Below, one piece after another: positions 62,960 through 64,000 of a stretch of DNA of 64,000 bases. The notes beneath the pieces were generated by a model. That model did not search any database and had not been told where the DNA came from. It was given only the letters and a program-made list of their open reading frames with translations. The first letter of the stretch is position 1. Each line of letters starts with the position of its first letter. Source of the DNA: JAUZOB01 sp963692465 (GTDB taxonomy: Bacteria; Bacteroidota; Bacteroidia; Bacteroidales; Prolixibacteraceae); contig OY829943.1 in NCBI GenBank assembly GCA_963692465.1, forward strand, positions 2,914,001 through 2,978,000, written 5' to 3'. The translations under genes and the position numbers were made by a program.

Positions 62960-63649
62960 TTAATGTTTTACAAAAAAGTATGCGAGAACAATAGCAACGA
63001 CTAAGGCCGGGAGCATATTCAAAATTTTAAGCCGGGTATTTGTAACCAGATTAAAGCCCATGCCGATCAGGAGAATACCGCCTACTCCGGTCATCTCGTT
63101 CAGAACCGGTTGGGAAAACTGGTTTCCGACAACCATGGTAAGAAGGGTGATTCCCCCCTGATAGATCAATAATGGAATAACCGAGAAAAGGACCGATATT
63201 CCGAGGGCTGATGCAAGGGCAATAGAGCTGATGCCATCCATGACTGATTTGGTGAGCAATAGTCGGGGTTCATTACCCAATCCTTCTTCGATAGCCCCCA
63301 GCAGGGTCATTGACCCCATGCAGAAGAGAAGAAACGGAGTAATCATTCCTTCGGCAAAACGTTCATTTTTGAAGTGAAATTTTTCTTTGACCGAGGTACT
63401 GAGATTTTCCAATCCCTTGTCAATATTGATCCATTCACCAACAATGGTTCCGATTACCAGACTGACCAGTATAATGAGGACCTGATCGGACTTCATCGCC
63501 ATGGTGAAGCCAATATAGAAGGTAATCAGTCCCATTCCACGAATCACCCCGTCCACGATGCGTTTTGGAAGATGAGCATGGAAAAAATGGCCGATCAGGC
63601 TACCTGCAATAATTGCCGCTGCATTTACGATTGTTCCGGTAAAAATCAT
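62960..63649 (-). CDS. DUF554 family membrane protein
   Basis: 229 residues from ATG 63649 (MIFTGTIVNAAAIIAGSLIG); an ATG at 63658 is 9 nt upstream. About seven membrane spans with the family pattern MGLITFYIGFTMAMK, IGTIVGEWINIDKGLENL, FLLFCMGSMTLLGAIEEGL and ALASALGISVLFSVIPLLIYQG. YdfK-like transporters of this family have unknown substrates. It lies 12 bp upstream of the AmgK-RapZ gene, so it is probably in the same operon. Confidence 0.87.
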   Translation of the reverse strand: MIFTGTIVNAAAIIAGSLIGHFFHAHLPKRIVDGVIRGMGLITFYIGFTMAMKSDQVLIILVSLVIGTIVGEWINIDKGLENLSTSVKEKFHFKNERFAEGMITPFLLFCMGSMTLLGAIEEGLGNEPRLLLTKSVMDGISSIALASALGISVLFSVIPLLIYQGGITLLTMVVGNQFSQPVLNEMTGVGGILLIGMGFNLVTNTRLKILNMLPALVVAIVLAYFFVKH

Positions 63650-63746
63650 AGCTAACAAAGATATATAAAAATGCGAAGGGTTTCTTCTGCCGATCGTTTG
63701 TTGTTCAATAGTAGAATGTTTACTTTTATTGCAAAATAATCAACGC

Positions 63747-64000
63747 ATGGCAAAAGGTAGAATGAATCTGAAAATCAAGGGTAAAGCGAAAGAGTGGGGA
63801 ACGATTGCTGCTCATTACACTTTTTTATGGTTGGGCGGAATTGTTTTTGTCAGTTTTCTTATTGCCTTAACTCCGTTACCCGCTAAACTCTATAAATGGA
63901 TGGGAACGAGTAAAGCCGGGAATATTGAAAATCCGGAATATATCGTCCTGTTAGGATCGGGAGGAGTCCCCAGCGGAGAGACACTGATGCGCATGTGGTA
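63747..64000 (+). CDS. YdcF/SanA-like (DUF218) membrane protein, 5' part only
   Basis: 84 codons are visible. A basic N-terminus is followed by one membrane span (FLWLGGIVFVSFLIALTPL). The start of a DUF218 domain follows, with EYIVLLGSGGVPSGETLMRMW, the first conserved block of that family. Such proteins act on the envelope and may bind or transfer sugar-phosphate groups. Divergent from DUF554. The gene runs past the window end. Confidence 0.82.
   Translation, partial: MAKGRMNLKIKGKAKEWGTIAAHYTFLWLGGIVFVSFLIALTPLPAKLYKWMGTSKAGNIENPEYIVLLGSGGVPSGETLMRMW

Noticed and set aside
1..64000. CRISPR array, prophage, insertion sequence, rRNA operon
   Set aside because: No regularly spaced direct repeats with unique spacers, no transposase, integrase or phage structural genes, and no rRNA sequence were seen.

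Overview
The window is chromosomal DNA from a Bacteroidota bacterium, most likely of the order Bacteroidales. The evidence is the gene order rpmB-rpmG-DUF4295-ftsY-rimO, the guaB / parvulin PPIase / OstA cluster, many Bacteroidota-type families (OstA-like, DUF4886, DUF721, DUF2795-like, YwbE), AT-rich spacers, and promoters of the Bacteroidota form (TTTG about 20 nt before TAnnTTTG). I see no phage, insertion sequence, CRISPR array or rRNA. It is mostly core genome with small accessory pieces.

Layout. 1-2132: NDH-2 (cut by the window edge), a CPBP protease and a HEAT-like protein. 2535-5600: ribosomal proteins L28 and L33, a DUF4295 protein, FtsY and RimO. 5742-5828: tRNA-Leu(CAG). 6125-11039: a TetR regulator and the TolC/HlyD/DHA2 tripartite efflux pump it probably controls. 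11110-14414: PPK2 and a DPP-IV peptidase. 14566-17790: thrS-infC-rpmI-rplT, with a likely AUA start for IF3 and a structured RNA before rplT. 17911-30774: AhpC, a GH20-like lipoprotein with a degenerate active site, a RecB/AddA-like helicase-nuclease, a NarL-type two-component pair, a cation/proton antiporter, PdxH, an SGNH-type protein and RibH. 30849-41242: a TPR membrane protein, RecF-DUF721, a stand-alone pyruvate/oxaloacetate carboxyltransferase, a ferritin-like/VIT iron transporter, RecG, a degenerate methyltransferase-like protein and a PduO-type adenosyltransferase. 41309-47664: OstA, SurA-like PPIase, GuaB and a PAS histidine kinase. 47927-54955: a GNAT, a GH29 fucosidase, a carboxynorspermidine-dehydrogenase-like enzyme, an RsmF-like methyltransferase, rubrerythrin and a 52-residue membrane protein. 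55206-60533: the methionine operon metY-metX-aspartokinase/homoserine dehydrogenase. 60618-63649: a MurU-like nucleotidyltransferase, a tiny Cys4 protein, an AmgK-RapZ fusion and DUF554. The window ends inside a YdcF/DUF218 gene.

The most notable find is the leader of the methionine operon (55206-55585). A good promoter is followed by two consecutive classical attenuators. Each has a very short ORF packed with Met codons (8 of 22 and 5 of 20 residues), then an intrinsic terminator whose 5' arm can instead pair with a segment at or just after the end of the leader ORF. This predicts ribosome-stalling control by methionyl-tRNA, used twice in series, ahead of O-acetylhomoserine sulfhydrylase. 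A third long hairpin lies between metY and metX.

Other points of interest are a palindromic operator candidate shared by tetR and its efflux operon, an L20-leader-like RNA, two probable pseudoenzymes, and the AmgK-RapZ/MurU cluster, which suggests amino-sugar recycling coupled to amino-sugar sensing.
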